Below are positions 55,475 to 64,000 of a stretch of 64,000 nucleotides of DNA, in pieces. The stretch is from assembly GCA_030272815.1 (NCBI GenBank), contig JAJSZT010000004.1:51205-115204 (forward strand), read 5' to 3'. The notes below the pieces were generated by a model, which saw only the letters and a list, made by a program, of their open reading frames with translations, made no database searches and was not told the origin of the DNA. How positions within the stretch are numbered: the stretch's first letter is position 1; the number at the start of each line of letters is the position of its first letter. A program made the position numbers and the translations under genes. Source of the stretch: Deltaproteobacteria bacterium. Its GTDB lineage: Bacteria > Desulfobacterota > Desulfobacteria > Desulfobacterales > ETH-SRB1.

Positions 55475-56626
55475 TTGCAAAATATTTACTGGATTGATCT
55501 GAACCGTTTTGACCAAAAAGGCAACAAGGCCACCTGGTTGGAAATAAGTGAGGCTTTAATAAAGGAGAAGTTTGTTGTCACTCTTTTGTGCGGCTTTAAA
55601 AACGAAAAATATATTCCTAAAGATTATCAATTGAGGATAAAATATTTCAAGGCTGTTGATGTTGCAGGATTGTTCAGATATTCTCTTATGGCAAATATAC
55701 TTTTCTGGCTTGTCAGAAGGACCAGTCAGAGCGATATTGTCATTGTTTCACCGGGAGCCCTGTGGTTAGGATTTTTTCTGAAGTTGATAAAAAAATTTAA
55801 TGTGCATCTCGATGTCAGGACTGTTCCTGTGGAGATTTATAACCTTAGAGACCGCATTGACCACCTGCTTTTCTGGAGACTCCCTTTCAAATTGTTCAAG
55901 CGTGTGCCGGACAGTTTTTCATTCATCACTGAGCTGCTGAAGCAGAGTGTGGAGCAGGAGTTCTATACGAGTTTTCTCGACTACGTAATATGGCGGTCCG
56001 GGGTCAATATACGACATTTTACGACATTGAAAAAAAAATCTGGACTCCAAAGTGATAGATTCGTAATCACTTACTTGGGAGTAGTAACCATGAACAGGGG
56101 AATTGATTTGGTATTGGAGGCCTTATCCAGGTTGAAAGGCATATACAAAGAAAATGTAGTGCTTCAGGTTATTGGGGATGGCCATGATTTGACACGTCTA
56201 AAAAGAATAAGTTCTGACCTTGGGCTTGACAAAATGGTGGTCTTTAAGGGCTATATCCAATATGAACTTGTTCCCAAACACCTTAGAGATACCGACTGCT
56301 TTATTTGTTCTCTTCCAAACCGGCCTGAATGGAACGTCTCTAGTCCTATAAAGGTTTTTGAGTATCTTGCATGCGGAAAACCTATAATCCTCACCCCAAT
56401 TCCCGCTCATAAGAATATTGTTAAAAATAAGAACTTTGTTGTTTGGACTGAAGGAGACAGAGTGGAAGATTTTGCCAGGGCTATTGAATATGCCTATGGC
56501 AACCGTGTCATATTAGCAGAGGCCGCGAAGAAGGCTCCAGACTTTGTCAGACAAAACTGTGAATGGAAAGTCCAAGGCAAAAAGCTGGCGAATTACCTGA
56601 AGAGGAAATATTATGCGTCTAAATAG
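55475..56626 (+). CDS. GT4-family glycosyltransferase
   Basis: 383 residues, GT-B fold: ITYLGVVTMNRGIDLVLEALSRLKG, VVLQVIGDGHDLTRLKRIS and FKGYIQYELVPKHLRDTDCFICSLPNRPEWNVSSPIKVFEYLACGKPIILT match the donor-binding half. A TTG start with GGGGAAGA upstream. Overlaps the polymerase gene by 14 bases, so the two are coupled. Confidence 0.87.
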   Translation: MQNIYWIDLNRFDQKGNKATWLEISEALIKEKFVVTLLCGFKNEKYIPKDYQLRIKYFKAVDVAGLFRYSLMANILFWLVRRTSQSDIVIVSPGALWLGFFLKLIKKFNVHLDVRTVPVEIYNLRDRIDHLLFWRLPFKLFKRVPDSFSFITELLKQSVEQEFYTSFLDYVIWRSGVNIRHFTTLKKKSGLQSDRFVITYLGVVTMNRGIDLVLEALSRLKGIYKENVVLQVIGDGHDLTRLKRISSDLGLDKMVVFKGYIQYELVPKHLRDTDCFICSLPNRPEWNVSSPIKVFEYLACGKPIILTPIPAHKNIVKNKNFVVWTEGDRVEDFARAIEYAYGNRVILAEAAKKAPDFVRQNCEWKVQGKKLANYLKRKYYASK

Positions 56627-58148
56627 AGTATTTCCCCAAAATGTGCGATCTGTCCTTCTATTATCAGGCTTATTACTTCTTATATATCAAGTGTCCCGCG
56701 CCATTACTGATAGTAACTATTACATTATAGTCGGCGTGATGGGGATAGGCTTTTTTTTATATCTTTTTGACAATGCTGAAAAAACTGTCTATTTGTTATT
56801 TCTTGGCATTCTGTTCCTCAATTGGCTCTCCGAAAAATGGTTTCTAATACCAAGGCAGATCACCTGGCTGCCTGAAGTACTATCAATAATTGTTTTTCTA
56901 TATATACTTCTCAACGCCATGAAGTATAAAAAGATTCCTTTACAAGCCCCGTATTTACTTGTTTATCTTTTTGCCGGTTTGACCCTTTTTGGCATTATCA
57001 TAAACAATGTAGATGCCAGCGTAGCAATCGCTGGAGTACGAAATCACCTCAAGTTCTTACCATTTTTTCTGCTTCCTTTTTATTACGATTTCTCTGATGA
57101 TTTCATGAAGAAATTTATCAAGTTCATACTTTCCCTTTCCTTTTTGCAATGTCCTATAGCTATCTTACAGCGTTTATTATTTAAGATACGTTCTGGAGAC
57201 GTTGTGGGTGGAACTTTAGGAGCGCACACTTCGGGCGTATTGAGTTTATTTTGCGCTTTTATGATCATATTTTGGACAGCCTATTATTTCAAATATCACC
57301 TGAGGCCCAAAAATTATCTATTGGGATTGATCATCCTATTTTTACCCATGGCTCTTAACGAAACCAAGATAAGTCTGTTTCTCATTCCTATAATATTTTT
57401 TTCCATTATTCTTTTCATCCCGGAGGCAAAAGGTAAAATCAGGAGCCTTGTAGTTATTTTTATCTGCACCGCAATGTTATCTGGTATATATGGATACGTC
57501 TATAACTATTATTATGCAAGCACACCTGAAAGAAGAATTGATACATACATTACTAATCCGAAAAAGAGCTTAGATTATATCTATTATGATAAATATACCG
57601 AGTCTGGAAAATTAAGCAGAATTCCGCAGATAATCTTTGCCTACAAAAATATTAATAATACTTCAAAAAATCTCCTTTTTGGTGTTGGGGCTGGAAATGC
57701 GTCCGATTCATTTTTTACTGCTGCGATCGGAGAGTATTTTTACAGCTATAAGGTTCTAAAAATAGATAGGATTTTTGTCGGCAACATGCTCTGGGAATAC
57801 GGTATATTGGGTACTTTACTGTACTTTGGTATCTGCATCACATTTTTTTTCAAGTGCCTTTCCTTAAAACAATTTTCAGGAATACAAGGTGTATTATCTA
57901 TTGGCTTCTTGGGATTGAGCTTGGTTTTGCTAATTTCAACAATTTATTTGAACACGATGCGTGTCAATTTATATGGCTATTTATATTGGTTCCTCGCCGG
58001 TTATATTGTAAATATAGCATATTACGTACCGATTCCGGCGAAAACTGCCGCCTATTCAGGAAATAACTTACCACTTGACACCCCATCCAATCCCCTTGTT
58101 GACGAGAGACCTGGTACATTGAAATGTCAAAGAGAGTTGATCATATAA
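56613..58148 (+). CDS. O-antigen polymerase-like protein (Wzy)
   Basis: 511 residues, about 12 membrane helices with one long loop (YNYYYASTPERRIDTYITNP ... GKLSRIPQIIFAYKNINNT) and FGVGAGNASDSFF, a Wzy-like arrangement. Wzy proteins join repeat units in the periplasm. Little conservation is expected in this family, so the name rests on topology and position. It overlaps the preceding glycosyltransferase and the next deacetylase, both by 14-25 bases. Confidence 0.8.
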   Translation: MRLNRVFPQNVRSVLLLSGLLLLIYQVSRAITDSNYYIIVGVMGIGFFLYLFDNAEKTVYLLFLGILFLNWLSEKWFLIPRQITWLPEVLSIIVFLYILLNAMKYKKIPLQAPYLLVYLFAGLTLFGIIINNVDASVAIAGVRNHLKFLPFFLLPFYYDFSDDFMKKFIKFILSLSFLQCPIAILQRLLFKIRSGDVVGGTLGAHTSGVLSLFCAFMIIFWTAYYFKYHLRPKNYLLGLIILFLPMALNETKISLFLIPIIFFSIILFIPEAKGKIRSLVVIFICTAMLSGIYGYVYNYYYASTPERRIDTYITNPKKSLDYIYYDKYTESGKLSRIPQIIFAYKNINNTSKNLLFGVGAGNASDSFFTAAIGEYFYSYKVLKIDRIFVGNMLWEYGILGTLLYFGICITFFFKCLSLKQFSGIQGVLSIGFLGLSLVLLISTIYLNTMRVNLYGYLYWFLAGYIVNIAYYVPIPAKTAAYSGNNLPLDTPSNPLVDERPGTLKCQRELII

Positions 58149-59212
58149 TCCTGACAGTCGATTATGAAATATTCGGCAATGGTACGGGTAGCCTGAACAA
58201 CTGCCTTATTTCTCCAACTAACAGAATCTTAAATATTGCCGAGAGCTATAATGCTCCGGTAACACTCTTTGTGGAAATGCTTGAATTTTATTCAATGAAA
58301 CGTGAGTGGTTTAACGGTCAATCAGATATGGCTTTGCAGATAGCTTCTGTTGAACAACAAATCTGTAACGCTGTTATGAGAGGCCATGATGCTCAACTTC
58401 ACTTGCATCCCCAGTGGATAGGCTCAAAACATTTGAAAAATGGTTTATGGCAACTGGATAACTCCAGATGGAGAATTGGTGATCTGTCATCTTCGGAAGT
58501 TAAAAAAATACTTGTTTTTGGGAAAACCGCCCTTGAGGATATTCTAAATCCAATAATACCTCAGTATAGATGCAAAGTATTCCGTGCTGGAGCTTGGTGT
58601 ATTCAGCCTTCTTATCATATCATAAGATGCTTAATGGAACTTGGATTCAAGATTGATTCTTCCGTTGCTCCAAGTCTTTTTAATCGTGCTTCTGGCGACT
58701 GGTTTGATTTCCGAGCTGCTCCTAACAATTTAGGATGGTGGCATGTATCAAATGATGTTTGCTCAGTCGCAACATCCGGTCTAGTTGAAGTTCCAATCGC
58801 AGTATCAAGGATTTCAAAAACCGAGCATTTCTTTGAGTTTTTGGTAAAAAAGAAAATTGATAGATTTGCTCTTAATTGTAATGGTTATTACGGGGGTCCC
58901 AATGATTTTCTTCAAAAATTAATAAGTAAGATTTCTAAGTTTCTAAAATTGGGCTTATCTATGCTTGATTTTTCTTCACTAAATGCAAAGATTCTTATTG
59001 AAATTGTAAAGAAATGGCGGGCTGATAAAAGTAGTCCGTCATCTTCATTACCCATTGTTGCTATTGCTCATGCAAAGAATTTTTCAAGTACAGCGGCAAA
59101 GGAGTTTTTAAAATTTTTAGAATGGGTATCAAGGCAACCGGATTTGATTTTTTCAACATATGAAAAATGGATGAAAAGTCAAAATATTTTATCTACAAAA
59201 GATTTTAAATAG
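58124..59212 (+). CDS. NodB-like polysaccharide deacetylase-family protein
   Basis: 362 residues. ILTVDYEIFG offers the first acidic residues and GHDAQLHLHPQW the metal-binding histidines of the NodB fold; VFRAGAWCIQP is also conserved. It has no signal peptide, so it probably acts on a cytoplasmic lipid-linked or nucleotide sugar. Acidic and histidine sites suggest a working enzyme. It overlaps the Wzy gene by 25 bases. A broken relative sits at 51278. Confidence 0.8.
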   Translation: MSKRVDHIILTVDYEIFGNGTGSLNNCLISPTNRILNIAESYNAPVTLFVEMLEFYSMKREWFNGQSDMALQIASVEQQICNAVMRGHDAQLHLHPQWIGSKHLKNGLWQLDNSRWRIGDLSSSEVKKILVFGKTALEDILNPIIPQYRCKVFRAGAWCIQPSYHIIRCLMELGFKIDSSVAPSLFNRASGDWFDFRAAPNNLGWWHVSNDVCSVATSGLVEVPIAVSRISKTEHFFEFLVKKKIDRFALNCNGYYGGPNDFLQKLISKISKFLKLGLSMLDFSSLNAKILIEIVKKWRADKSSPSSSLPIVAIAHAKNFSSTAAKEFLKFLEWVSRQPDLIFSTYEKWMKSQNILSTKDFK

Positions 59213-59362
59213 ATTGGTTTTAATCCACAGATTACACAGATTACACAGATTTTCGTGAGTTATTGAGTTAAATTCTCAGAGGCTTGCTTCGTTTAGATTG
59301 TGAAAATCAGATGCGCGATACCCGGTAGCTTGCTGCGGGGTAGTTCATTATAGGTAAATATT

Positions 59363-60505
59363 GTGTCGCAAAATTTTGATGTAATGATATTAGGACTGAA
59401 CCCTCAAGGCCTTTTCTTATTGCGGGAGTTTTCAAAAGCCGGATATAAAACTATTGGGGTGGGTTTGAGAGGCCAGGTTGGATTATTTTCAAAATACGGC
59501 AAGAAAATTGCTATTAAGAATCTTAAAGACCTCCATTCGATTTTTTCAAGATATTTATGTGATAGCATCAATATTCATATTTCTAGTGATCCATTTTTAA
59601 ATTATATAGTGGAGAACCATAACGAAATATTTCATAATTACAAGTGCTTTCCAGAATTTGGGCCTGCCTCACTATTTCGAGATAAATTATTAACCGAGCA
59701 TTTTGCAAGGAATCTATCTATACCTTGTCCATATGCATACAAAACAACTGAAATTGATCCAGATACTTATGATAAGTTTCCATCAATAATAAAATGGAAT
59801 AGGGCTTATGACAAGTATCCCTTCAAGACAGCTATGATTAAATCTAAAGATGAATTGATAGCTTTTTCCCAGAAGAATGCACGCAACGACAACCTATTAA
59901 TCCAAGAGTACATTCCAGGAGAACCAAGAGCCGACCTCAGCTATGGAGGATATTGGATTGATGGTATAGAGAAAATCGGTATCGTTATTAGTCAAAAAAG
60001 ACAAAGCTCAAGTCGACTTGCCAGCTTTGTGGAAGAGTATGACGGAGAATATGCGCAACAAGTTAAAAATATTGCCAAATTATTATTAGAAAAAACAAAC
60101 TATAATGGTTTTGTTGAAGTGGAATGCAGGGTCGATGACAGACAAAAGAATGTGTATTTAATCGAAGTTAATCCAAGAGCTTGTGGGTGGATAAAGATTG
60201 TAAGGGAACAATTTGATAATGTATTGTTGAAGTCACGCGATGATCAAATAAATTTGGGGGAAAAACCATTATGTTGGGTTAATATAGCCAGAGATTGTAG
60301 GGCTATACTTAACCTATATAAAACAAGTCATAATAAGATCAATGTAAAAGAAATAATTACAGACTATTTACGTAATCCGGTTAAAGATATATTTGAAATT
60401 GATGATTTGAAACCTTTTGCTGGTCAATTCTTAAACTTTCTAATCAAAGACGGATCTCGGAAGAAACAGATCACTTCTGATTCTTTTCGAATCAACTTGG
60501 ACTGA
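59363..60505 (+). CDS. ATP-grasp carboligase-like enzyme
   Basis: 380 residues of an ATP-grasp enzyme: the N-terminal pre-ATP-grasp Rossmann part (MILGLNPQGLFLLREFSKAGY), the phosphate-binding region PSIIKWNRAYDKYPFKTAM, and GFVEVECRVDDRQKNVYLIEVNPRACG with the Mg-binding Glu and Asn. Such enzymes make amide or similar bonds using ATP. In a polysaccharide locus it might attach an amino acid or acid to a sugar; inference. GTG start at 59363. A gap of 150 bases separates it from the deacetylase. Confidence 0.83.
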   Translation: MSQNFDVMILGLNPQGLFLLREFSKAGYKTIGVGLRGQVGLFSKYGKKIAIKNLKDLHSIFSRYLCDSINIHISSDPFLNYIVENHNEIFHNYKCFPEFGPASLFRDKLLTEHFARNLSIPCPYAYKTTEIDPDTYDKFPSIIKWNRAYDKYPFKTAMIKSKDELIAFSQKNARNDNLLIQEYIPGEPRADLSYGGYWIDGIEKIGIVISQKRQSSSRLASFVEEYDGEYAQQVKNIAKLLLEKTNYNGFVEVECRVDDRQKNVYLIEVNPRACGWIKIVREQFDNVLLKSRDDQINLGEKPLCWVNIARDCRAILNLYKTSHNKINVKEIITDYLRNPVKDIFEIDDLKPFAGQFLNFLIKDGSRKKQITSDSFRINLD

Positions 60506-60549
60506 AATATTTTTGAGTGAAAAATCTGAAAAAATTGTAGTGAAAAATA

Positions 60550-61710
60550 GTGATGATGTATAATATTTTCTTTACAAGATCTTTTCATAATCTTCGTATA
60601 GGGGTTGGAGGAGTAGGCATATATATGAAAAATCTTGTGTCTAATCTCAACTATGAATTATTTAATGTAATTAACTTTAAAGAAATTAATAATGATAAGT
60701 TGCTGACACTTGTAGATTCTGTCAAGGGTATAACTATTCGTAACATTGCTCTTAAAACTAGAGTTTTAATTTCTTTTCTTAGGTTTCCCTTTAAAATATA
60801 TTTTTGCGACGCGCATATAATACACGCAAACCCGTCTTTTAATTTCATTGCCTTGATTCGAGAGGGTCTGTTTATTATTGTATCAGCCCTTTTTAAGAGG
60901 AGGATAGTTGTTTTTATCCATGGATGGGATCCAAAAGTTGAAAAGAAGGTAATGACCAACAAACTTCTATTACGTATATTTCAAAAGGTTTACAATAAAT
61001 CAAATGTTCTTATTGTTCTTTCGCACGACTTCAAAGAAAAGCTCTTCCAGATGGGTATTAAAAAGAGAATATTAGTTGAAACCACGATGGTAGACGATAA
61101 ATTGGTTAGTGGCGTAAATATCCAGGCCAAATCTAAAACTACAAACAATGAACATACGATAAGGATACTCTTCTTGTCGCGAATCGTCAGGACAAAAGGA
61201 ATTTATGAGGCCATCGAGTCATTTTGCATCTTGTCAAGAAATTATGACAATATCGAACTGTTAATTGCCGGTGATGGGCCAGAACTGCAAGCAGTGAAAG
61301 GATATGTAAAGTCCCATCATCTTAGTAACATAAAATTTTTAGGGTATGTGGGAGGAGAAGCGAAGAAAAAAGTGTTTTTAAAGTCACACGTTTACTTCTT
61401 TCCAACCTATCATGGAGAAGGAATGCCCATCTCTGTATTAGAAGCAATGACTTTCGGGCTTCCTGTGGTTACAAGAGCTGTTGGCGGCCTTAAAGACTTC
61501 TTCAAAAACGGGGTGCATGGATATATTACCGATTCAAGAGATCCGAAATATTTTGCGTATTTGCTTGATAAATTGATTGATAATGAATCATTACGAACAA
61601 AAATATCAGCTTTCAATTACAATTATGCACGAAAAAGATTTTTGGCTTCTGAGGTAACGAAAAGGATAGAATCTATCTATTTAAATTTAATGGAGAATGG
61701 CAAGTTATAA
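60550..61710 (+). CDS. GT4-family glycosyltransferase
   Basis: 386 residues, GT-B fold. IRILFLSRIVRTKGIYEAIESFCIL, LLIAGDGPELQAVKGYVK and the EGMPISVLEAMTFGLPVVTRAVGG motif (the retaining GT4 EX7E signature) are clear. An early hydrophobic patch (REGLFIIVSALF) suggests membrane association. GTG start followed by two in-frame ATGs. Overlaps the next gene by 14 bases. Confidence 0.9.
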   Translation: MMMYNIFFTRSFHNLRIGVGGVGIYMKNLVSNLNYELFNVINFKEINNDKLLTLVDSVKGITIRNIALKTRVLISFLRFPFKIYFCDAHIIHANPSFNFIALIREGLFIIVSALFKRRIVVFIHGWDPKVEKKVMTNKLLLRIFQKVYNKSNVLIVLSHDFKEKLFQMGIKKRILVETTMVDDKLVSGVNIQAKSKTTNNEHTIRILFLSRIVRTKGIYEAIESFCILSRNYDNIELLIAGDGPELQAVKGYVKSHHLSNIKFLGYVGGEAKKKVFLKSHVYFFPTYHGEGMPISVLEAMTFGLPVVTRAVGGLKDFFKNGVHGYITDSRDPKYFAYLLDKLIDNESLRTKISAFNYNYARKRFLASEVTKRIESIYLNLMENGKL

Positions 61711-62944
61711 AATTTCAGAGAGGTTTGTGCGGTTTCAAGTATGCCTCTTCACAGAAATGATGAATAATATTAAAAGTTCGCTCAATAAATTATACGAATA
61801 TTGCGAAGGGGAAAAATATAAAGGCTGGGATGTTTTTGATGGCCTGAATTCTAATATCTTTAAACTCTCACCTTTTTATCGATCACAAATCTTACGTCTT
61901 GCGTGGATACAGCTTTTTAAACGGTCTTTTATCAATTTCAGAAGAATAGCATTCGTACCGAAGGGTTACAATGCCAAAGGATTGGCCTTGTTTGCTTCCG
62001 GGTTCGTCTCAATGGATAAGCTTGAAGAAGCCGAGTTGTTGATGAATCAACTGAAAGGTTTGGTCTGCTCCGGTTATGAGGGTACTTGTTGGGGTTATAA
62101 TTTCGACTGGCAGGCACGAGCCTTTTACGTACCTATAGGTAAACCGAATATCGTAACTACCGTCTTTGTGGCTAATGCATTCCTGGACTACGCTGAAGCA
62201 AAGAGCAAAAAGCAAAAAGCAAAGAGCAAAAAAGAACTGGATATTATGAAAATTGCCGAGGGGGCGTGTGAATTCATATTAAAAGAACTTGTACTGTTCG
62301 AGGATGAAGAAAAACCCTGTTTTGGCTATATCCCAGGTGAACAGGCGCGGGTTCATAATGCAAATATGCTTGGCGCGGCACTTCTGGCGCGTGTTTATTC
62401 GCATACAAAAAATGCCGACTATTATGAAAAGTCCAAGAAGGCCATGGCTTATTCAATAAAAGCTCTTAATCCCGATTATTCGTGGCCATACGGTGAGCTT
62501 CCCCATCATCAGTTCATCGATAATTTCCATACCGGCTATAATTTGGTCGCATTGAAAGAGTGGATGGATTATACTGGAAATAATACGTGGAAAGAAGAGC
62601 TCGGAAATGCCTACAAATATTTTCTGGATACGTTTTGGTTAGGAGATGGCTGCCCGAAGTATTATCGCAATTCCCTTTATCCCGTCGATATTCATTGCTC
62701 GGCTCAGGGTATTGTTACATGCCTCAAACTGAAGGATTATGATAACAGGAGCGTTCCGATGGCCAAAAAGATTGCAAAATGGGCTATCAATAATATGCAG
62801 GATAAAGAAGGTTTTTTTTATTACCAAAAGACCAGATGGTACACAAACAAGATACCATACATAAGATGGTCCCAGGCATGGATGTTTTATGCTCTTTCAA
62901 AATTAAGCCACGAATGTCAAAATAGAAGCTGTATAATTATTTAG
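61697..62944 (+). CDS. (alpha/alpha)6-barrel-like protein of the polysaccharide locus
   Basis: 415 residues. WGYNFDWQARAFYVP, TTVFVANAFLDYAEA, ARVHNANMLGAALLARVY and PYGELPHHQFIDNFHTGYNLVAL are the recurring helix-loop motifs of six-hairpin glycosidase-like proteins that occur in exopolysaccharide clusters. Databases often carry unreliable names for this family. A polysaccharide-processing or epimerase-like role is inference. Residues about 170-185 (KSKKQKAKSKKE) are encoded by a short tandem repeat and look inserted. Confidence 0.7.
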   Translation: MASYKISERFVRFQVCLFTEMMNNIKSSLNKLYEYCEGEKYKGWDVFDGLNSNIFKLSPFYRSQILRLAWIQLFKRSFINFRRIAFVPKGYNAKGLALFASGFVSMDKLEEAELLMNQLKGLVCSGYEGTCWGYNFDWQARAFYVPIGKPNIVTTVFVANAFLDYAEAKSKKQKAKSKKELDIMKIAEGACEFILKELVLFEDEEKPCFGYIPGEQARVHNANMLGAALLARVYSHTKNADYYEKSKKAMAYSIKALNPDYSWPYGELPHHQFIDNFHTGYNLVALKEWMDYTGNNTWKEELGNAYKYFLDTFWLGDGCPKYYRNSLYPVDIHCSAQGIVTCLKLKDYDNRSVPMAKKIAKWAINNMQDKEGFFYYQKTRWYTNKIPYIRWSQAWMFYALSKLSHECQNRSCIII

Positions 62945-62962
62945 TGCAGATTAGTGTAATTA

Positions 62963-63751
62963 GTGGCCGAATATAAGGTTTTTATGTCGAGAGTACTTAT
63001 TATGGGTTGTGCAATAGATTGCCTGGACATGGATGAAACCCTTGCCCACATTGAGCAATTCGTAAAAAAAGGCACCCCGCGACAACATGTAGTTGTTAAT
63101 GTGGCCAAGATTGTCGAGATGCGAAACGATCCTGAGCTTCGAGAGATTGTCTCTTCCTGTGACCTGATTAATGCTGACGGCATGCCGCTTGTGTGGGCCT
63201 CAAGGTTATTGGGTAATCCATTGCCTTGCCGGGTAGCTGGCGTTGACCTTTTTCAAGACCTGGTCAAGCTATGTGCGGAAAAAGGATACCGGCCTTTCTT
63301 TTTTGGGGCAAGGGAGTGGGTAGTCAAAAAGGTGGTTGACAAATTTAAGGAGAGGCATCCCCAACTGGAGGTGGCAGGTTATCGGAACGGATATTATTCT
63401 CAAGAGGAAGAACGCGGGATTGCCGAGATGATACGTAACAGCAAGGCAGACATGCTCTTTGTTGGCTTTTCATCGCCCATGAAGGAGAAATTTCTCAATC
63501 GCTGGATGGATACGATGAAGGTGCCTTTTTGCATGGGGGTAGGTGGAAGTTTCGATATCATTGCTGGCATGACCAAAAGAGCCGCTGTCTGGATGCAACA
63601 ATGTGGCATGGAATGGTTCTACAGAATCCTTCAGGAGCCGAGGAGGATGTGGAAGCGATACGCAAAGACGAATCCGGTGTTTGTGTGGTTGGTGGTTAGA
63701 GAGTACTTCAGGCTTAAGGCTCAAAGGAGGAAATTGAGAAAAGCCGCCTAA
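62963..63751 (+). CDS. WecG/TagA/CpsF-family glycosyltransferase
   Basis: 262 residues, GT26: HVVVNVAKIVEMRNDPELRE, LINADGMPLVWASRLLG with the conserved DG, RPFFFGAREWVVKKV, and VGFSSPMKEKFLNRW...CMGVGGSFDIIAG. Members add N-acetylmannosamine(uronic acid) or glucose-type residues to lipid-linked intermediates, so it may add the first or second sugar. Last gene of the long plus-strand run; a weak hairpin follows. Confidence 0.92.
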   Translation: MAEYKVFMSRVLIMGCAIDCLDMDETLAHIEQFVKKGTPRQHVVVNVAKIVEMRNDPELREIVSSCDLINADGMPLVWASRLLGNPLPCRVAGVDLFQDLVKLCAEKGYRPFFFGAREWVVKKVVDKFKERHPQLEVAGYRNGYYSQEEERGIAEMIRNSKADMLFVGFSSPMKEKFLNRWMDTMKVPFCMGVGGSFDIIAGMTKRAAVWMQQCGMEWFYRILQEPRRMWKRYAKTNPVFVWLVVREYFRLKAQRRKLRKAA

Positions 63752-63765
63752 TAACTCTCAAGATA

Positions 63766-63791
63766 GGGGAACTTCTATTTCGAGAAGCCCC
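63766..63791. terminator. Weak hairpin between convergent genes
   Basis: GGGG-aa-CTTCT pairs with AGAAG-CCCC; no T-run follows on either strand, so termination is uncertain. Confidence 0.3.
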
Positions 63792-63810
63792 CCGTTCTGC
63801 CCCGGTCCTC

Positions 63811-64000
63811 CTACTGCCCCTGATCGGCAAGTTCCTCTATTTCCGCTGCACTTAATGCCCGGTCGTAAATGCGGACATCGTCTATGAGTCCTTTAAAGTA
63901 GTTGTTATTCTTCCCATTAGCGCCTATTTGCCATGGATAATGTGTTTTGCTTAAAGCTCCACTTGCTTGTGCTGTACATACTTCAGTTCCATTTAGATAG
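63811..64000 (-). CDS. LamG/concanavalin A-like domain protein (C-terminus only, partial)
   Basis: 63 codons enter from the right edge, ending at TAG (63811-63813). The reading YLNGTEVCTAQASGALSKTH and NYFKGLIDDVRIYDRALSAAEIEELAD is the typical C-terminal end of a LamG-type jelly-roll domain, usually in secreted carbohydrate-binding or adhesin proteins. The rest of the gene is outside the window. Confidence 0.85.
   Translation of the reverse strand, partial: YLNGTEVCTAQASGALSKTHYPWQIGANGKNNNYFKGLIDDVRIYDRALSAAEIEELADQGQ

Overview
The window looks like a chromosomal piece of a Desulfobacterota (former Deltaproteobacteria) bacterium with an AT-rich genome. The lines of evidence are a PAS/sigma-54 activator, an inserted DUF4388-type module inside a tyrosine autokinase, a UGA-containing gene with a bacterial SECIS, orphan HPr/Enzyme I genes, and many dispersed palindromic repeats. 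No taxon marker such as rRNA is present, so this placement is inference.

Layout. 1-3009 (minus strand): a partial PAS/sigma-54 activator, cinA and a higBA toxin-antitoxin pair. 3065-14245: an accessory, defence-like island whose two edges carry copies of the same palindromic repeat. It holds a DUF433/DUF5615 toxin-antitoxin pair, an OLD-type ATPase/nuclease beside a frameshifted UvrD-like helicase (Gabija-like), an AlbA/Schlafen-like gene broken by an amber codon, a two-gene SIR2 plus large helical protein operon, and a structured GC-rich stretch that may be a group II intron remnant. 14324-15112: hicA and hicB with an unusual spacer. 15325-15972: a DUF166-like gene that reads through an in-frame UGA followed at the right distance by a SECIS hairpin, so very probably a selenoprotein; this is the most notable finding.

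16348-32375 is a housekeeping block: hisC-cmk-rpsA-sppA, tsaC on the opposite strand, guaB-dnaE-manC, a DegT aminotransferase, ptsH-ptsI and smpB. ssrA (tmRNA) follows. A 2.9 kb cassette lies immediately after ssrA and is bracketed by a 29-bp duplication of the tmRNA 3' end; it carries an MjaI-like restriction-modification pair and a small zinc-ribbon protein but no integrase. 36851-41640 holds a secreted alpha/beta hydrolase, a decayed metallopeptidase, a cold-shock protein, a SLOG-fold protein, a truncated Cache sensor, and a cluster of MITE-like elements including one nested insertion.

41804-63751 is one long plus-strand exopolysaccharide locus: outer-membrane barrel, Wza-type exporter, Wzz-type chain-length protein, BY-kinase, TPR protein, O-antigen ligase-like protein, GalE, Wzx flippase, methyltransferase, three GT4-like glycosyltransferases, a Wzy polymerase, a NodB-type deacetylase, an ATP-grasp enzyme, an alpha/alpha-barrel protein and a WecG/TagA-type transferase. 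Together they could make, polymerise, modify and export a surface polysaccharide; manC and the DegT aminotransferase upstream could supply nucleotide sugars. A partial LamG-domain gene enters from the right edge on the minus strand.
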